Source: Liolophura sinensis
Lineage: Eukaryota; Mollusca; Polyplacophora; Chitonida; Chitonidae
Direction: 5' to 3'
NCBI RefSeq assembly: GCF_032854445.1
Contig: NC_088298.1
Location: 2,478,160-2,542,159, forward strand
DNA length: 64,000 nucleotides
Of this stretch, positions 21,093 to 33,699 are shown piece by piece (position 1 is the stretch's first letter; each line of letters opens with the position of its first letter). A program made the translations under genes and the position numbers. The notes beneath the pieces are model-generated. The model did not search any database, was not told the origin of the DNA, and saw only the letters and a program-made list of their open reading frames with translations.

Positions 21093-21271
21093 GAAGTTTG
21101 TCATGCACCAGACGAAGGGCTGTGGTTTCCTCAGGGCACTCTGGTTTCCTCCACTCATAAACCTGATTGCCATCGTATAAATGAAAATTTGTGATATTAA
21201 CTATAAACACCAGTCAAACAAAATATCTTAAGTATGACGTTAAACACCAATAAAATAAATAAATAAATAAA
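21093..21271 (+). mobile_element. SINE of a second subfamily, 3' part
   Basis: Reads 'gaagggctgtggtttcctca', 'gggcactctggtttcctcca', 'ataaacctgattgccatcg' and 'taagtatgacgttaaacacc', then an AAATAAAT tail. Compared with the main family it has 'gggcactctgg' for the usual 'gggctctgcccgg', 'aacctg' for 'atgctgg', and 'cgttaaacacc' for 'cgtaaaacacc'. Confidence 0.75.
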
Positions 21272-21302
21272 TTCTGCATGTCTACCTCCAACCATACTGC
21301 TT

Positions 21303-21357
21303 GATGCCGTTGAATAAGTGAAATATTCTTGAGTACAGCGAAGGAAAATAGATAAAT
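21303..21357 (+). mobile_element. SINE 3'-end fragment
   Basis: Only 'aagtgaaatattcttgagta' and a diverged end with an A-rich tail remain, about 30 bp downstream of the previous SINE and in the same orientation. Confidence 0.65.
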
Positions 21358-22129
21358 CATTCTGCATATCTATAATCAGACATCAGATTTAATTCAAAAT
21401 AAATATGTTTTGTATATTAATTAAAATATTTGTTTATGTTAAAGGAAAAGAAGACAGCTGTTACAACTTCTGTCTAAAAAAACTAACTCAGCTTCGAACA
21501 AACACATATAAAAAGCAGGCAATCAAGTCCCAACTCTTGAATAATGACAGGAGCATTCATTTTGTGAGCTCACGGGTTATCATCCATGGTCTAGAACTCC
21601 TTAATGACCGGCGTAAAACCGGCTGCTTCTGTTTTGACACATTGATATAGGCAGAGTTCTGCAGCTGTTCAAACGTGACAGCAAGGAGTGACGTCAGACA
21701 CACAGGGCGACGTCACCCAATCTAAAACCATCCGATCTATAATAATTAGCAAATAGAGACAAATAGACCAGCACTCATAAGCCAGATGTTAGATCCTATA
21801 AGTACCGGATGGCGAAAGAAACAAATACAAACAAGCATAGTTCATGTTTGTGAACAGCAAAAGGTTGAGCAGACGCAAAAATAATACATGAGGACAAAGT
21901 AGTTGGTGTAATTAGCAAACCGATGTTCTATCGTGTGCTCCAAATCGCGAACATGTGGCTTTTGATGGTGGGGATAAAGCTTATATATACATACAGGTCC
22001 ATAATAATATCTAGCCTGCTACCCACGACAAGAAAACCAGGGTAATAACGCTATTTGGGAGTAATAATGAGATGTTGTACAAGTACGTAAATCTCGGACG
22101 AGAATTGTATTCGGAAATACCACCGGGAT
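21358..22129. other. Gene-free stretch upstream of possible promoter
   Basis: An 81-codon open frame at 21405-21650 has no motif. 'ataaagcttatatatac' near 21975 could act as a TATA-like element but lies at an uncertain distance from any start. Nothing else seen. Confidence 0.4.
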
Positions 22130-22426
22130 GCTGTCTGACAGGAGCTAGTCGTCCGGTGGTGTGTGTGTGTAGCTAGCGATGTGCCGTCAGTGAAGACGTC
22201 TACGCGCAGGCTTGGGAGCTGTAAGAGCGGGCTATTGCTGTCTCGCTCTCCTTCCCTTCAGTCAGTAGCGAGTTGGCTGTGAACCCAGCTGGACGGCTGT
22301 GGTTGTGAAGCGTAGGTCAGTCCTATCGGGGGAGTTTTTACCGTATGGCACGTGGTGAGCGCGCGCGGAAAGATGCGGCTTAACAGTGGATTTTACCAGC
22401 TGCCATGGTTAACAGGGAAGCGCTGG
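22130..22426 (+). promoter_or_regulatory. CpG-rich possible promoter and first exon
   Basis: This block is richer in G, C and CpG than its surroundings ('gagcgcgcgcgg', 'cagtagcgagttgg') and is free of recognised repeats. It holds ATG at 22405 in good initiation context (agctgccATGGtt), giving seven codons (MVNREAL) plus one base, and then a 5' splice-site-like GGTATGT with GT at 22427-22428 (phase 1). An upstream ATG at 22344 opens a 12-codon frame. No matching downstream exon was recognised in the window, so the gene, if real, has a long first intron or the call is wrong. The TSS is not identifiable. Confidence 0.3.
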
Positions 22427-22447
22427 GTATGTACATGTAGCATATTG

Positions 22448-22449
<2 letters not shown>

Positions 22450-22494
<45 letters not shown>
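22450..22494. repeat. (AT)n microsatellite, about 22 units
   Basis: Perfect AT dinucleotide run starting about 20 bp after the possible donor at 22427. It generates spurious Tyr-Ile open frames on both strands. Confidence 0.95.
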
Positions 22495-22495
<1 letters not shown>

Positions 22496-24860
22496 GCGGG
22501 ACGTTTTCTTTTCCTCCCCTCGGGTGAATCCTAGACAGCTTTACTTTAACTGTTTCTTTACTCTTCGTCTTTAATTGCAACTCTTATCAAAGCTGAGATC
22601 GGTTAATGGTGAGCTCACGTGCATATATAGGACAAATTTTCATTTTACTTTAAAGCTGTTCGTATTGCCTGTATAGGAGCCTATACATTCTGGAAGGCTT
22701 AATGACGACCTTCATCTTGTACTGAAGAATCAGTATTTTCTCCATTCTCATTAAATAACCAAACTATCAATACCCAGATAAATTTACACGGTCATTGCCA
22801 GGCATCACTCGCGGGCGCATCGTTAGGAAGATAGAACTACGCTGATTCATGACCTAAACTAGTTTTCTGCCGGTACTTACTGAATACTGGTATCAATCAT
22901 GCACTAGGATGGTAGCCATGTCTTTCTTTCTTATTTTGGTACTACCTTTCCCCATACTAGCTACTCTTTCTACCAGTGGCACAGTAAGCACGTAGGTTTC
23001 GGCGTCAGTCGTATCATTTTGAAGATGAATACGTCTATCGTGAACCAGATCAGCTTTCTTATACTCATTTGTTCAATCTCTTATCATTACATTTAATTTT
23101 AACCACTCTGTTGCATTTTTTTACAACCTTGTGTCAGACTTGATCTTTCTGTCATCATAAAGGAAGGATGCTAAGACACGCACCAATGCTGCTAATGTGC
23201 CTGATAGCTTTTGTGGGGAGGGAAAGGGAAGCAGGATAGAGACTAGATAGATGTGTTTACCCTGGCATTGTGTTTCCCACACAATTCCATGTTTTGTTGC
23301 GTTTCACAAGAATCATTCTTTGAAGTTGGCGAACAGAATTAGTTTGTCAGGTATATGAATTTTTTGCACATGTATGTCATGAATTCTGTAATCATATTTC
23401 ACTCTTTGTGATATACACGATTTTCCCCTCCCTTCTGTACGAGTCTTTTTCTCTAGGGCTACATACACCCTGTACCACCCTCGTAAAGTAAAACGATACA
23501 GAATAAGGCGCAAAGCATCAATCCAATAAATACATGAATTATTCATTCTAGGAAGCATTACCTATCTGTTAATGTCCTCTCCGTGGAATCTATAGCAAAC
23601 CTGATCCGTTATCAATGCCATCCCGTTATTCCGTGCTGTTTATTCCGGTGGCTTAAGCCGGTTGGTTGTACGTGGACGTTGGAGGACACGTATATATATG
23701 TGTACAGCTGCAAGGAAGTACCCTTAGATCTTTTAGTTGCACAATATACTCAAACGTGTACATCCAGAACATGTAGCTACGTTACACTAAATTCTATGGT
23801 ATATGAAACATACATATATATACTGGGACATCTGAAAGATTTTATAAAATGCTTATCGATCATTTCTTCTTCAGGGAGAATATATAAGCCTGTGTTTTAT
23901 TCCTTATACAGCCCCAAGACAGAACTGAAAACATGTGCTCGCTGCATAAAACCGAAATATACGTGTATTGCAACTATACCCGTGTGGTGATAAAACTGAA
24001 AGAAGATGGATTTCGCTTCGTGTATATAGAAGCATTGGCCGGAGTTTTTATGCCTGATGGCAATAGTTAGTTATCGCGTATGTAGTAACCCTAGGCTTCC
24101 TACTTTAACACAATATGTTCAATCCGTGTCAAGCTCTGTTACCTTGTCTTTAATGTCTTTAATGGGATAATATTTTTAAGAAAGCTGTTAAGACTCCTTG
24201 AGGCATTAACATATCTCCGGAAGTTAAACCTCTCCTGGGTGACGTTGTACCCGGAAGCGTCCTTATTTCACACCGGTTATTTTGTTCCATTCAGATATTA
24301 TATTAATTGTGTGACACGTGTGTATAAAGTGGAATTTTGCCTTCCTTTTCGATAGCGTTGAACGTGTCCGATCAAATGACTTTGTTTACATCCTATCCGA
24401 ATCCGTGGCCTTACCTTTATAATCTAAGATATGTTAAGTCAATTTTAGGTCTGTTCTCTATATACACGTATGTGTACAATCGGATTTGTTTAACCCGATC
24501 TAATACTTTGGATCTGTGGTCTTAACCTTGTAGGTGGGCTTACTCTAGAACGTGTACAGTCAGCTTTAGCTTTGTTTTCGATACAGTCAAACGTCCGCCC
24601 TAGTAATTTAACCTTTAAATCTACATAATTCTGCCCATATACGTGGACTTGTAATTGTGATTTAATACGTGTAACATGTATTTTGCTTGGTTTCCGGGGT
24701 TATTTCTGTCTTTCTGACCTAACACCTTAGTCATTTCTCTTCGGACACATCCGGTTGTCTCATCTTTAAAGACGTCGTTGGTAAGGTGTTAAATAACTGT
24801 ATATTAAAGCCATCTATTCCGCAAATTGTGAAATATTACCAATTGTTCATTGGGCGTTTC
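22495..24860. other. Gene-free stretch; possible intron
   Basis: AT-rich. From about 24360 to 24700 phrases such as 'acgtgt', 'gatctgtgg' and 'ttaacctt' recur at loose 90-115-bp spacing, suggesting a very degenerate tandem repeat. The 135-codon plus-strand open frame at 23583-23990 has no recognisable domain and a composition of intron-like text. No RNA gene. Confidence 0.45.
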
Positions 24861-24957
24861 TTACAATGGAAAGAAACGAAGGTTTGCTAGCATCTCTGCA
24901 AGGTATCCAGAATCCGTGGTATCCATTTTCTGTAGTGTCAGACCTCCGTGATGCCCA

Positions 24958-25118
24958 ACATCCGTAGTATCCAACATCCGTGATACATCCAGCATCCGCT
25001 TTATATCCAGCTTTCGTTTTATATCCAGCATCCGTTTTATATCCAGCTTCCGTTTTATATCCAGCACCTGTTTTATATCCAGCATCCGTTTCATATCAAG
25101 CATCCGTGGTTTCCAACA
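24958..25118. repeat. 18-bp minisatellite
   Basis: Units of 18 bp of the form catccgttttatatccag run from 24993, with diverged units to the left. Because 18 is a multiple of three, the minus strand stays open and reads a six-residue repeat (MLDIKR, KLDIKR); the frame at 24861-25103 is a by-product. No initiation or splice context supports translation. Confidence 0.9.
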
Positions 25119-25140
25119 TCTACTGCATTTCCAGCTTTTG

Positions 25141-25344
25141 TGGTATGTTTAGCATCCGGGTTATACAACATCCGTGGTATGTTTAGCATCCGTGTTATAC
25201 AACATCCGTGGTATGTTTAGCATCCGTGTTATACAACATCCGTGGTATGTTTAGCATCCGGGTTATACAACATCCGTGGTATGTTTAGCATCCGTGTTAT
25301 ACAACATCCGTGGTATGTTTAGCATCCGTGTTATCCAATATCTG
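25141..25344. repeat. 34-bp minisatellite, six units
   Basis: Exactly spaced units start at 25141, 25175, 25209, 25243, 25277 and 25311: tggtatgtttagcatccg then 'tgttatacaacatccg'. Units differ only at a G/T in 'ccgggtt' versus 'ccgtgtt', so the array is young. Its motif 'agcatccg' is shared with the adjoining 18-bp array, suggesting that one grew out of the other. Confidence 0.95.
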
Positions 25345-25860
25345 AGGATATCCAACATTAATGTTATTCAGCGTCTGTTGTATCCAGCATCCATGGTATC
25401 CTCCACTGCTAACCGCACAGGCATGGGTAGATTCTTTGTGCGCATACACGGCACTGTTACCTTCTGCTTACAGATAATATTATAGATGTGTGGTAAACCC
25501 AAGAACACCGCACCATACATAGCACCATTTAGCGTAGGTCTTTATGTGTATCGATTGTGGCTTATCGCACTACGAGTAATTTCTCCAGGAATAGGTTTGG
25601 TAGAGCCAAAAATGACAATTACACGGAATCTGGAAAAAGGCCAAATGCGCGGCGGGTTGTTTTCCATGAAACAGTCAAACTATGTATTGAGTTGACCGCT
25701 ATTTGTACCCAGTCCTGCCAAGAAAAAAAACACGCCCTAGATAAAATGGTGGAAAAAACGAATCAAACAAGTGCTCTAACTGAGATGGATAAGTAAGAAG
25801 AACGCCCGGTGGACGTGTAAAACACTGGTTTTAATATATAAAGGCCTGACCTGTTAAGAT
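25345..25860. other. Gene-free stretch
   Basis: Short open frames (25486-25695, 25557-25796) overlap in different frames and carry no motif. Confidence 0.4.
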
Positions 25861-26060
25861 GATTATTCGTTTATCTATTTGATTTGCTGCTCAGCGTAGT
25901 GCTGAAGGACTATTTACCTATACGACGGTTCTCATTGTTTTGGGGAGTGGGAAACTCGAATATCTAGAGTAAACCTCCGGTCTTTATCAAAATCCTGACA
26001 AGTTACCTAATGAGAACTAGTCTCGATCTTGCGAGCTGGGCGATCTTAGTCAGCCAGACT
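25861..26060 (-). mobile_element. Strongly diverged SINE-like element
   Basis: On the plus strand 'tttatctatttgattt', 'gctcagcgtagtgct' and 'tacctatacgacggttctca' parallel the tail, 3' end and central region of the SINE in inverse sense. The right part, with 'gagaactagtctcgatc', could be a relic head. The match is weak. Confidence 0.4.
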
Positions 26061-26149
26061 GTGACGAAAACAACACTTCACAAAAAGGAATCATAATGGC
26101 TTTGAGGTACAAGAAAAGCTTATAAGGGCCGTAATCGCCAAAAGTAGTG

Positions 26150-26295
26150 TGCAATGTCATCTTGTTAAACAAGATCAAGACGTTGGATATTTGAACAGTT
26201 GCAATAAAAGCGCAAACGAGATACATATTTTTTTATCTATAGCTTATGAAATTCTATGGTATACGGTTCGGATACTGATCCGGTTCATGCCTTCG
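26150..26295 (-). repeat. R1 module X fragment
   Basis: 'gttgcaataaaagcgcaaa', 'gagatacatattt' and 'tctatggtatac' match 5480-5560 in the same orientation and the inverse of 10545-10600. Confidence 0.55.
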
Positions 26296-27139
26296 CCTAG
26301 AACATTCTTAACGTCTTTCCATCATCATTAAAAACTGCTCACTACCTGTCTTTGTGAGTATTGAGCATTTTTTTTTTTGGAAATGGGTTGTAGTTGAAAG
26401 CTGCTATACATGTACGGTTGCCTGTTTCAGCGTCTAGAATAGGAATCTTTCTTATGTCCAGATTCAAGTGTACTCTATCTATTGGGCTATCCACTCTCTC
26501 ATCGAATTCGAAAAATGTCTCAGTATGGACGGCTGCCGTCTAAGACGTCTGGTGTGTAACGGCGTAGTGTTGAATCTGCAACATCATTCATGGTGAAATG
26601 CTGTTATCATTAACCAAGTCCAGCGCCAAGTGGAGCCTATCTGTCAACTCCGTACGGCCGGTGATTTCTGACTCAAACGTAGGGTAATCAGCTCGTACAT
26701 TGCTCAGTGGCGACATTAGCGTGCCATTGGGAGACACCAGTGTTAATGTAGAGCCTATCACTCTTTATCGGCCTATTAGGCAGCGATGATTGATACTATG
26801 ATCGAACGTTTAAGTCACGCTTAAAGCGGCGTACTGAAGGATTTGGACACAGTCTTTGTCAGACGTGGAGGGATATGTCATTCAACTTTGGTATAAAGAT
26901 TACGGTCATTGGAATGTTTGGATGACAAAATACTAAGGCTCGTTTGGCTTAATTTCGCATATATTGTATCTAAAATATCATCAATGTGTATTGAGGCAAT
27001 AAAACCTGGTATGTAAACGTTCGGCCGTGTTTGTGTAAATACATTTTAGGATTTTAACGTTATATTTGAACAGCCACGCGTGTTAACACCAGGATCAGTT
27101 GAACTATAAAGGATTTACAGAGAAACGACGTCCTGTCGA
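26296..27139. other. Gene-free stretch
   Basis: No recognised feature; only short open frames. Confidence 0.45.
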
Positions 27140-27540
27140 CATGTTTACATGATCGAGGTGTCCAGATTGATAGGACTTCTCGCTAAATCTCTGTTCACCT
27201 GACTGAGGTGTCCACAATGACAAGACGCCTAGCTCTGCCTCCGTTCACCTGGCTGAGGTGTCCACACTGGCAAGACGCCTTATTCGGCCTCTGTTCATCG
27301 GACTGAGGTGTCCACACTGGCAAGACGCCTTACACAGCCTCTTTTCAACAGTGACAGGACGCCTAGCCCCAGCCTCTGTTCATCGGACTGAGGTGTCCAC
27401 ATTGACAAGGACGCCTACCGGCCTCTGATCACCTGGCTGAGTCAACATTGACAGGATGTCCAGCTCGGCCTCTGTTCACCTGGCAGTGTCCACATTGACA
27501 GAATATCCAGTCCGGCCTCTGTTCACTTGGCTGCACATCA
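27140..27540. repeat. About 50-bp minisatellite, roughly eight units
   Basis: Units carry 'ctctgttcacctggctgagg', 'tgtccacactggcaagacgc' and a variable 'ttattcggc'-like end. Several units have internal deletions (the third and the last three), so spacing drifts from about 50 bp. Confidence 0.9.
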
Positions 27541-29097
27541 ATCAAGGCACCGCTGTCAGCTTTATGATTTTGGATATAGAATAAAGCAGCGGATCGTGTA
27601 ACAGCGGTTGAAGCTAGCTGATAAGCGGCATTATTGGCTCGTTATCTGGACAACTGATCGTTATAAAGCGAGCACAGAGCTGTGGCAGGCAATTTGCACC
27701 GGACATGGGTGTGTACCTGTATAGCGATACAATAGAAGCTGTGAAACGTGTACGGACCATAGAGAGACATATGGGGGATCAAACGACAAGAGCAAGCAGG
27801 GAGCTAGTCTAGTTCACGCTTGGCATGTTTGACTGCAAGCGCTTCAGCAGCGACGTTATTTATGTAATGTGTAGGGGGATAATTGAGTAATGATGTGAGT
27901 CTAACTTGACTCTACTTGTGTCATTCAATTTAATAACTTTAGCTAAATGGCGTTTTCATACACAATTAAACTTACTTAAAATAAATTTTAAAAAATCTTA
28001 CTTGAATAAATTAATCCTTTTTCTTTTTTACACTGTACAACTGCCATTTTATTGAAGTAAACACCCACTGACGTGACATTTGGCTGTATGACGTTTTGTA
28101 CTACAAATAGAATATCGAAATTAATACTTAAATCTGCAATTCTGTGTCCATGTTCTATGATTAGCTCGCTAAATAATTGTTATTTTTATTTTTGTTAATT
28201 TTATTCTGAATTGTGGTTGCATATCCTTGAATTATTTTGTTTATCTACTAGTAGTTCATTTATATATTTGACATTTAGTTTCTTTATTGATTTAATTTAT
28301 TTGATTAATTTCCCTTTGAATCTATTTATGTTTTGCAAAGTCAGATGAGTTAATACACATGATGTACATGAAGCCAGTCTAACTCTTCCCTGTCAGAATA
28401 CGTTAAGTGGGTCACCCCATCTACTTCACCACTCAGAGTTTGATCAGAACGGATTAACACGGTATAGTATTAGCCGAGTCATTTAGCTTTTGTAGAACTA
28501 TCCACTTAAAGCCCATCGACATAGAGACGCAGTCGTCAACCAACATATGGATGTCTGGAATTCTGTCTGGAATAAAGAGGCATACGACTGGAGTGAAATC
28601 AGCTGCGATACTCTTCAGGATGACGCCATGTTTAGACGGTTAATTTGCAGTTACAGCTTACGCTGTCATCTTTGTCTTTGGCCTACATAGCAAAGTTAAT
28701 AATGAAATATGAGTTTGAAATTTGATTCGTTTTTTTTTTTTTCGGAAGGAAATAATGGAAAATACATTCTTGACGTAATTAAGGAAAAACACGAATGAAT
28801 GGGGTTCTTGCATGCGTCCATATAATTTGTTGTGCTAACTGCTTCTCTGTTTGTCTTCTTCACAGACGTTTGGCTTGTCTGATTTGTGGTACAGACCACT
28901 GAACTAAAGCTTTCGATTAAACTACACCTTTGATAAGGTGATCGTGCCTGGTAGCTGATTTTTTTGATTACAATTAATCGGTTCTGACGATATAGCAACT
29001 GTCATTTATATTCGTCTCAAGTAACGTCGTTTGTTTGTCTCTGATTGCTTCGAGGTTTACTTAGCTATCATAGTTTATTCGGTCTCACGGGTTTTCT
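27541..29097. other. Gene-free stretch
   Basis: Two short open frames look mildly protein-like (27705-27812, starting MGVYLYSDTIEAV; and 28513-28689, containing NKEAYDWSEISCD) but have no support. A 100-codon minus frame at 28696-28998 is Lys/Ser-rich from AT content. Nothing else seen. Confidence 0.4.
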
Positions 29098-29190
29098 TGG
29101 CCGAGTGGTTAGCGTGCTAGTGCAGCATAACGTCTCCCCATTGCAGTCGTTGTACGTTCAAATCCAGCTGCTGCTGGCTTCCTTCAAGAC
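29098..29190 (+). mobile_element. SINE head only (tRNA-like)
   Basis: 'ttggccgagtggttagcgtg' (A-box region), 'ctagtgcagcataacg' and 'gttcaaatccagctgctgct' (B-box plus the start of the body) match the head of the main SINE; the sequence leaves the family after 'ggcttcctt'. The 3' body and tail are missing, unlike the usual 5' truncation. Confidence 0.7.
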
Positions 29191-29883
29191 ACGTTGAATG
29201 CTATGCACAATACTTTTGCAAACGTTTGTGTTGTATTGCATAAATGACCTCATTTTGGTTCAACGAAAGTTTGTGTTTTATTATTTTGTAACACAAACAT
29301 GTGTACTTCACATTTATGTAATGGAGCAAATCCAATCCTCGGTGCAGTGCTTAATAATATGAGTAACCTTGAGCACGTAATAAAGTACTACACATCTGTT
29401 CGTTAGCAGATTTTGTTTACTGGTCATCATTCTACAAAGGCCGTTTATGACATGACGTTAGGATTCATACTCTGGCCTTGCAACCATACAAGCTCCAGAA
29501 TTGGTAGGACACAATTCCAGATAGCAATGCGATTAACTGAAACACCTAAAGTTGGCGTACTGCCACTGTAATGAGAAAATTCGTTGTATTTCTTTCATAC
29601 TTTGACAGCCACGGATTCGTGCTGCAACGGTCACTAATTCATACCGTGACAGTCACGAATTCGTAGCTGTTTTTGTCATCACCCTGCTGTTACATAAGGC
29701 TCTGTGTGAGTTCCCTTTGTAGGTGGTGCCTGATGACTGTTTGTCCTTTGCAGTTTGGTATCGGCTAATAACTCGACACCTTTCCCAATACCCGTCTAGT
29801 GTTGAAAAAGAAGCGGTCGGTTAGACAAAGGATTGACGTCACATCAAAGGTTTAAAGTCGTCCAAAAGGTGAAGGTTGTAAAG
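29191..29883. other. Gene-free stretch
   Basis: Contains a small imperfect duplication around 29610-29665 ('gacagccacggattcgt' and 'gacagtcacgaattcgt'). No gene. Confidence 0.4.
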
Positions 29884-29965
29884 TTTTCCAGGATAGCTCA
29901 GTGGGATTTTGTAATGTTTTAGAGCCTTGTGTGCGTGGGTTTGAATCGCACTCTGGCGTACACGT
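29884..29965 (+). repeat. tRNA-like relic
   Basis: 'ggatagctcagtggga' resembles an A-box and 'tgggtttgaatcgcactc' a B-box about 45 bp later. The arms do not pair into a cloverleaf and the acceptor ends do not match, so it is a SINE-head or tRNA pseudogene relic, not a functional tRNA. Confidence 0.4.
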
Positions 29966-30761
29966 CAGTTGGTACAAGTTGTCAACCTTCACGACTCAAA
30001 CCTCTAACTCCCAAGTGTGGATTTTTGAAAAATGATCAACTGTTCAGACAATAGCGTGACGTCATAGCAAACGTTTAATTATTGTTGAATGAAGACAACA
30101 CATGTTGTTGTGTCAGATTTTAACACAAGTGTTTTGTACGTGTGGACACTATTATTGTAATAGCAACCGTTTTCGTTCACGTACGAAGAAACTGTTTCGC
30201 AGTTTCCGTCACAATTTCTGAAAATATATGCTACAAAGGCCACTTCTGACTTTTCGTAAATTTTGCTTTTCGTCCACTTTTTTCTTAAACCAGAATAGCG
30301 GCAATTGCATGAGAATAGTTTCTTTCAAATTCCCGAAAGAAAAAGTAAACAGGGAACATCTGCCTTTACCTGCGTTCAAAGAGAGCGCACAAATTGTTGA
30401 GCTATCGGTATGCATAAGCGTTCCTTGATCGTGACCTCTTTCGTATACCATGTAGTTGGCCCATGTTCCGGCGACGTGGCTTTTATAGTGCCTTCGCACT
30501 GAAGCATCGCGACATAACACCTCGAACCAGTACTTGGTCAATCCACTTCCGTTAAGAATCCAGTTCTTTTAAGCACGAGGCAGATCATGTAATAAACAAA
30601 ACTATGCATTCAATAATATTTGATTGTTACAGAAGAATTTTATGTAGTACACATTCACATCATTTAATTTATCTAACAGTTTAAAACTAAAGAGCATCTT
30701 GCGCCTGCGCGATACATGGATGCACGTCCTGTGGACGTGCCAGGATAGTTTCCTAGTCCAA
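29966..30761. other. Gene-free stretch
   Basis: Overlapping open frames on both strands at 30209-30541 and 30228-30428 show no motif. Nothing else seen. Confidence 0.4.
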
Positions 30762-30938
30762 ATCACTGACAACGCCCATGAACCAGTAACAGTTTGTCAC
30801 TGACAACGCCCATGAGTCAGTAACAGTTTATCACTGACAACGCCCATGAACCAGTGACAGTTTGTCACTGACAACGCTCATGAACTAGTAACAGTTTGTC
30901 ACTGACAACGATCATGAACCAGTAACAGTTTGTCACTG
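30762..30938. repeat. 34-bp minisatellite, five units
   Basis: Units start at 30762, 30796, 30830, 30864 and 30898, each of the form gtcactgacaacgcccatga then 'accagtaacagttt'. Divergence is low. Confidence 0.95.
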
Positions 30939-32115
<1,177 letters not shown>

Positions 32116-32232
32116 ATCAGCATGAGCTGCTCTGGCCGTATGTGAGAAGATCTACCAGCAACCTGTGGGTCGTCGTGTGTATAAGTGAAATACTCCTGAG
32201 TACGGCGTAAAACACCAATCAAACAAATAAAT
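32116..32232 (+). mobile_element. SINE, internally deleted
   Basis: 'gatcagcatgagctgctctg', 'ggccgtatgtgagaagatct', 'accagcaacctgtgggtcgt', then directly 'cgtgtgtataagtgaaatac', 'tacggcgtaaaacacc' and a short tail. The central cgggctctgcccggtttcc block is missing, an internal deletion of roughly 50 bp. Confidence 0.85.
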
Positions 32233-32651
32233 GTTCTAGTTACCATAGTTAACAAGGGCCACACAAAAATACAAATCAGAATTTTTCTTAAAAAGGGAGA
32301 AGTAATTTCACAGGTAGTATACACTAGACAAAATGCAAAGGTGACGAATTCTGATTTCTTAGCGCGAGGACTGTGAGTGTGACACATCATCGATTAGACA
32401 GCTAACCTGGTCGTTTTTCTGAACTCTACATTACTGATGAAAGTCGATAAATAGCTTTTAGAAAACATTAAGGAATTGTCCGTATAAATCAGCTGTGCCC
32501 TTTGTGGCTGTGGAGAGAAGGCGGCGGTAGAGAAGAGGAGCATTTTAAACCCTTTGTCTGGCTTAGTACAAAGGCGCCATGCATCGATGAAAATCTTGTC
32601 AATGTTATCAGTGCTTCAACTCAAAACAGGCCTACCTTGTCTCTGTGCACT
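32233..32651. other. Gene-free stretch
   Basis: Nothing recognised. Confidence 0.4.
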
Positions 32652-32945
32652 TAGACTTTCGCTTCTTACAGTGACATTGTGTAATGGGATGGTCAGTTAT
32701 TGACATCGCCTGTATGTCTCGAAGTGAGTGAATGCGCAATATTCCAATCCGTGTTATTGCTATCAAGTGTTCTGCAGCAAAGAAAGTTTGCCCTTTGTTT
32801 TAATATTTTGCCTCGTGCAATATGTCTTTGGTTTCTTAAAGTGACAATGCCACGGGCAGGTGAATTATTAGCATTGCCCATTTGTCTCGATTAGTATACA
32901 GACACATCTAAATCGTGCCATTGCTCCCAATTGTCCCACAAGACC
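32652..32945. repeat. Degenerate about 163-bp tandem duplication
   Basis: 'cttcttacagtgacattgtg', 'atgtctcgaa' and 'ccgtgttattgctatcaagt' in the first half are echoed in order by 'tttcttaaagtgacaatgcc', 'ttgtctcgat' and 'cgtgccattgctcccaattg' in the second. Opposed open frames at 32693-32894 are incidental. Confidence 0.6.
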
Positions 32946-32949
32946 GACA

Positions 32950-33055
32950 CTGACAAGAGGCCGTAGTTCACCTTACGTGGGGCCACTTGCCCGATTTCAC
33001 ACTGTCACGATGCCCTGACTTTACTCTGTATGCTGTAAATCGTTTATTATATTCA
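32950..33055 (-). repeat. R1 U module
   Basis: Plus strand: 'gacaagaggccgtagttcac', 'cgatttcacactgtcacgat' and 'actctgtatgctgtaaatcg'. This matches the inverse of U including the 'tacagcatagagagta' end. Confidence 0.65.
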
Positions 33056-33699
33056 TATAGTACAAATGTGTTTGCCTTTTGTTTTGATATATACAGATAT
33101 CAAATCAAAGCAGAGAAATGGGTTTGCCAAGTGCTCGGCAAGTGCTGTGGAATTACATTTGCCTTAATGTTGACACGAATATGGTACTAATGCACCCATT
33201 CGAATATAGCCTCAAGGTTATTGAGGCTCTGGGTGTTGTTGTTGTTGTTTTTTTTTTTTTTGTTTTTTTTTTGTTGTTGTTTTTTTTTTTGCCTTTATTG
33301 ACCAAGACATAATGTGAGCTACCAAATACAGCGGACTTGTATAGCCTTCCATGAAATTGCGTTTGACGGATATATCCAGATATATTGACCAGACTGCAAG
33401 CAGGCATAATTCCAAGCTAATACGATAAATAAAATCAAGGTGTGGTTCTCAGTTGTTTCAACAGAGAAGTCATACATTGGGCAAAAAATCTCTGTAGGGT
33501 AAAGTCGTACGGGCCAACTGGGTAAGAAGGCAGCATCTAGGAAGCGAGGGGGGTAACACACTAGAGTATGCATACTGTCATGAAGAATAAGTGCATTTAA
33601 CTGAATAAGTGTAATCGAAGCAAACCATTCTAGGTCTGCATGTCACACTGGTACCTTTGTATGTCTAATGTAATGAAAACACAGTATGTTAGGTAATTC
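33056..33699. other. Gene-free stretch with T-rich tract
   Basis: Contains the (GTT)n/poly-T tract at 33234-33290. The Lys-, Phe- and Val-rich open frames crossing it are artefacts. Confidence 0.45.
33234..33290. repeat. (GTT)n and poly-T tract
   Basis: GTT units followed by T runs interrupted by single G or GTT groups. Confidence 0.9.

Noticed and set aside
20767-21210. 147-codon minus-strand open frame
   Set aside because: It covers a near full-length SINE and its flank; SINEs do not code.
27705-28689. Two short protein-like frames (27705-27812 and 28513-28689)
   Set aside because: Under 60 codons, no motif, no convincing paired splice sites; expected by chance.
29884-29965. Possible tRNA gene
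   Set aside because: A- and B-box-like words at plausible spacing, but acceptor and anticodon stems do not pair.
30762-30938. CRISPR-like regular repeats
   Set aside because: Units abut without unique spacers; it is a minisatellite in eukaryotic DNA.
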